From: Spirochaetaceae bacterium
GTDB lineage: Bacteria > Spirochaetota > Spirochaetia > Treponematales > Breznakiellaceae
Reading direction: 5' to 3'
Length of the DNA: 5,558 bases
NCBI GenBank assembly: GCA_031265015.1
Contig: JAISDG010000173.1
Coordinates: forward strand, 1-5,558
The notes beneath the pieces are model-generated. The model was not told where the DNA came from. It saw only the letters and a program-made list of their open reading frames with translations, and ran no database searches. The stretch's first letter is position 1; every line of letters starts with the position of its first letter. Below, in pieces: positions 5,245-5,558 of the stretch. A program made the position numbers and the translations under genes.

Positions 5245-5558
5245 ATGACCGGCAATGAGGGATGGAAAGCCGTATCAGAAAATGATAAAGATTATGACGG
5301 TATTTTTTTATACGGCGTAAAAACGACAAAAATATTCTGCCGTCCATCCTGTAGATCAAAATTACCTCTCAAAAAGAACATAGTCTATTTTGAAACAAAA
5401 GAAGAAGCGGAACAGGGCGGTTACCGCCCCTGCAAACGCTGCCGCCCGGATCTTTTGGAGTACCGGCCAATAGAGGAAATTGCCGAAAAAACAACATCGT
5501 TTATTCATGCCTATTTTACGGAACGGCAAAAACTTGCGCGTGAACTTGAACGGATAGG
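5245..5558 (+). CDS. adaA: AdaA-like methylphosphotriester-DNA methyltransferase / transcriptional activator (partial, N-terminal 104 aa)
   Basis: The visible part is the Ada metal-binding domain, which in the family repairs Sp methylphosphotriesters by accepting the methyl group on a zinc-bound cysteine and thereby becomes a stronger DNA-binding activator of alkylation-repair genes. The four zinc cysteines C32, C36, C63 and C66 have exactly the spacing of E. coli Ada C38, C42, C69 and C72; C32 is the expected methyl acceptor. Other matches are W7, YDGIF 17-21, VKTTKIFCRPSC 25-36 and YRPCKRCRPDL 60-70. The following helix (IEEIAEKTT to ARELERI) leads towards what should be an AraC-type helix-turn-helix beyond the right edge, which is not visible. 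The ATG at 5245 has an RBS and precedes the conserved W at the usual distance. As the last visible gene of the cluster it is the natural candidate for its regulator, possibly autoregulatory. Confidence 0.9.
   Translation, partial: MTGNEGWKAVSENDKDYDGIFLYGVKTTKIFCRPSCRSKLPLKKNIVYFETKEEAEQGGYRPCKRCRPDLLEYRPIEEIAEKTTSFIHAYFTERQKLARELERI

Overview
The window carries four protein genes, all on the + strand. The first is a 1228-residue Snf2-family helicase-like ATPase with a SWIM zinc finger at its N-terminus. It is followed by a three-gene alkylation-repair cluster: a 3-methyladenine-type DNA glycosylase, an O6-methylguanine-DNA methyltransferase, and the first 104 codons of an AdaA-type phosphotriester methyltransferase/activator that runs off the right edge. 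The protein styles (a clostridial/spirochaetal AlkA and Ogt, and a large SWIM-Snf2 protein with repeat-derived linkers) suggest a Gram-negative-like anaerobe. A Treponema-type spirochaete is my best guess, but no marker gene is present and this is only a tentative inference.

Layout: 4-3690, the SWIM-Snf2 gene, GC-rich, with three low-complexity or repeat-derived linkers. 3691-3989, non-coding (or leader, depending on the alkA start): a compact folded element of nested inverted repeats (about 3710-3826), a probable terminator ending in a T7 run (3809-3847), then an abruptly AT-rich leader with a TATAAT box. 3990-4652, the alkA-like gene, probably starting at a TTG behind a good Shine-Dalgarno. 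4690-5223, the ogt/adaB-like gene. 5245 to the end, the adaA-like gene. The last three are spaced by 37 and 21 nt, each with its own ribosome binding site, so they look like one operon.

How the genes fit together: the cluster has the parts of an adaptive response to DNA methylation. AlkA excises N-alkylated bases, Ogt removes methyl groups from O6-methylguanine, and the AdaA N-domain takes methyl groups from phosphotriesters and, in the known family, then acts as a transcription activator. The activities fused in E. coli Ada are split here, as in Bacillus AdaA/AdaB. The Snf2 gene is separated from the cluster by a terminator-like structure and differs strongly in base composition, so I see no direct evidence that they work together. 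The most unusual items are the fusion of a normally stand-alone SWIM protein to a Snf2 ATPase with a 15-bp tandem repeat at the junction, and the structured intergenic element.
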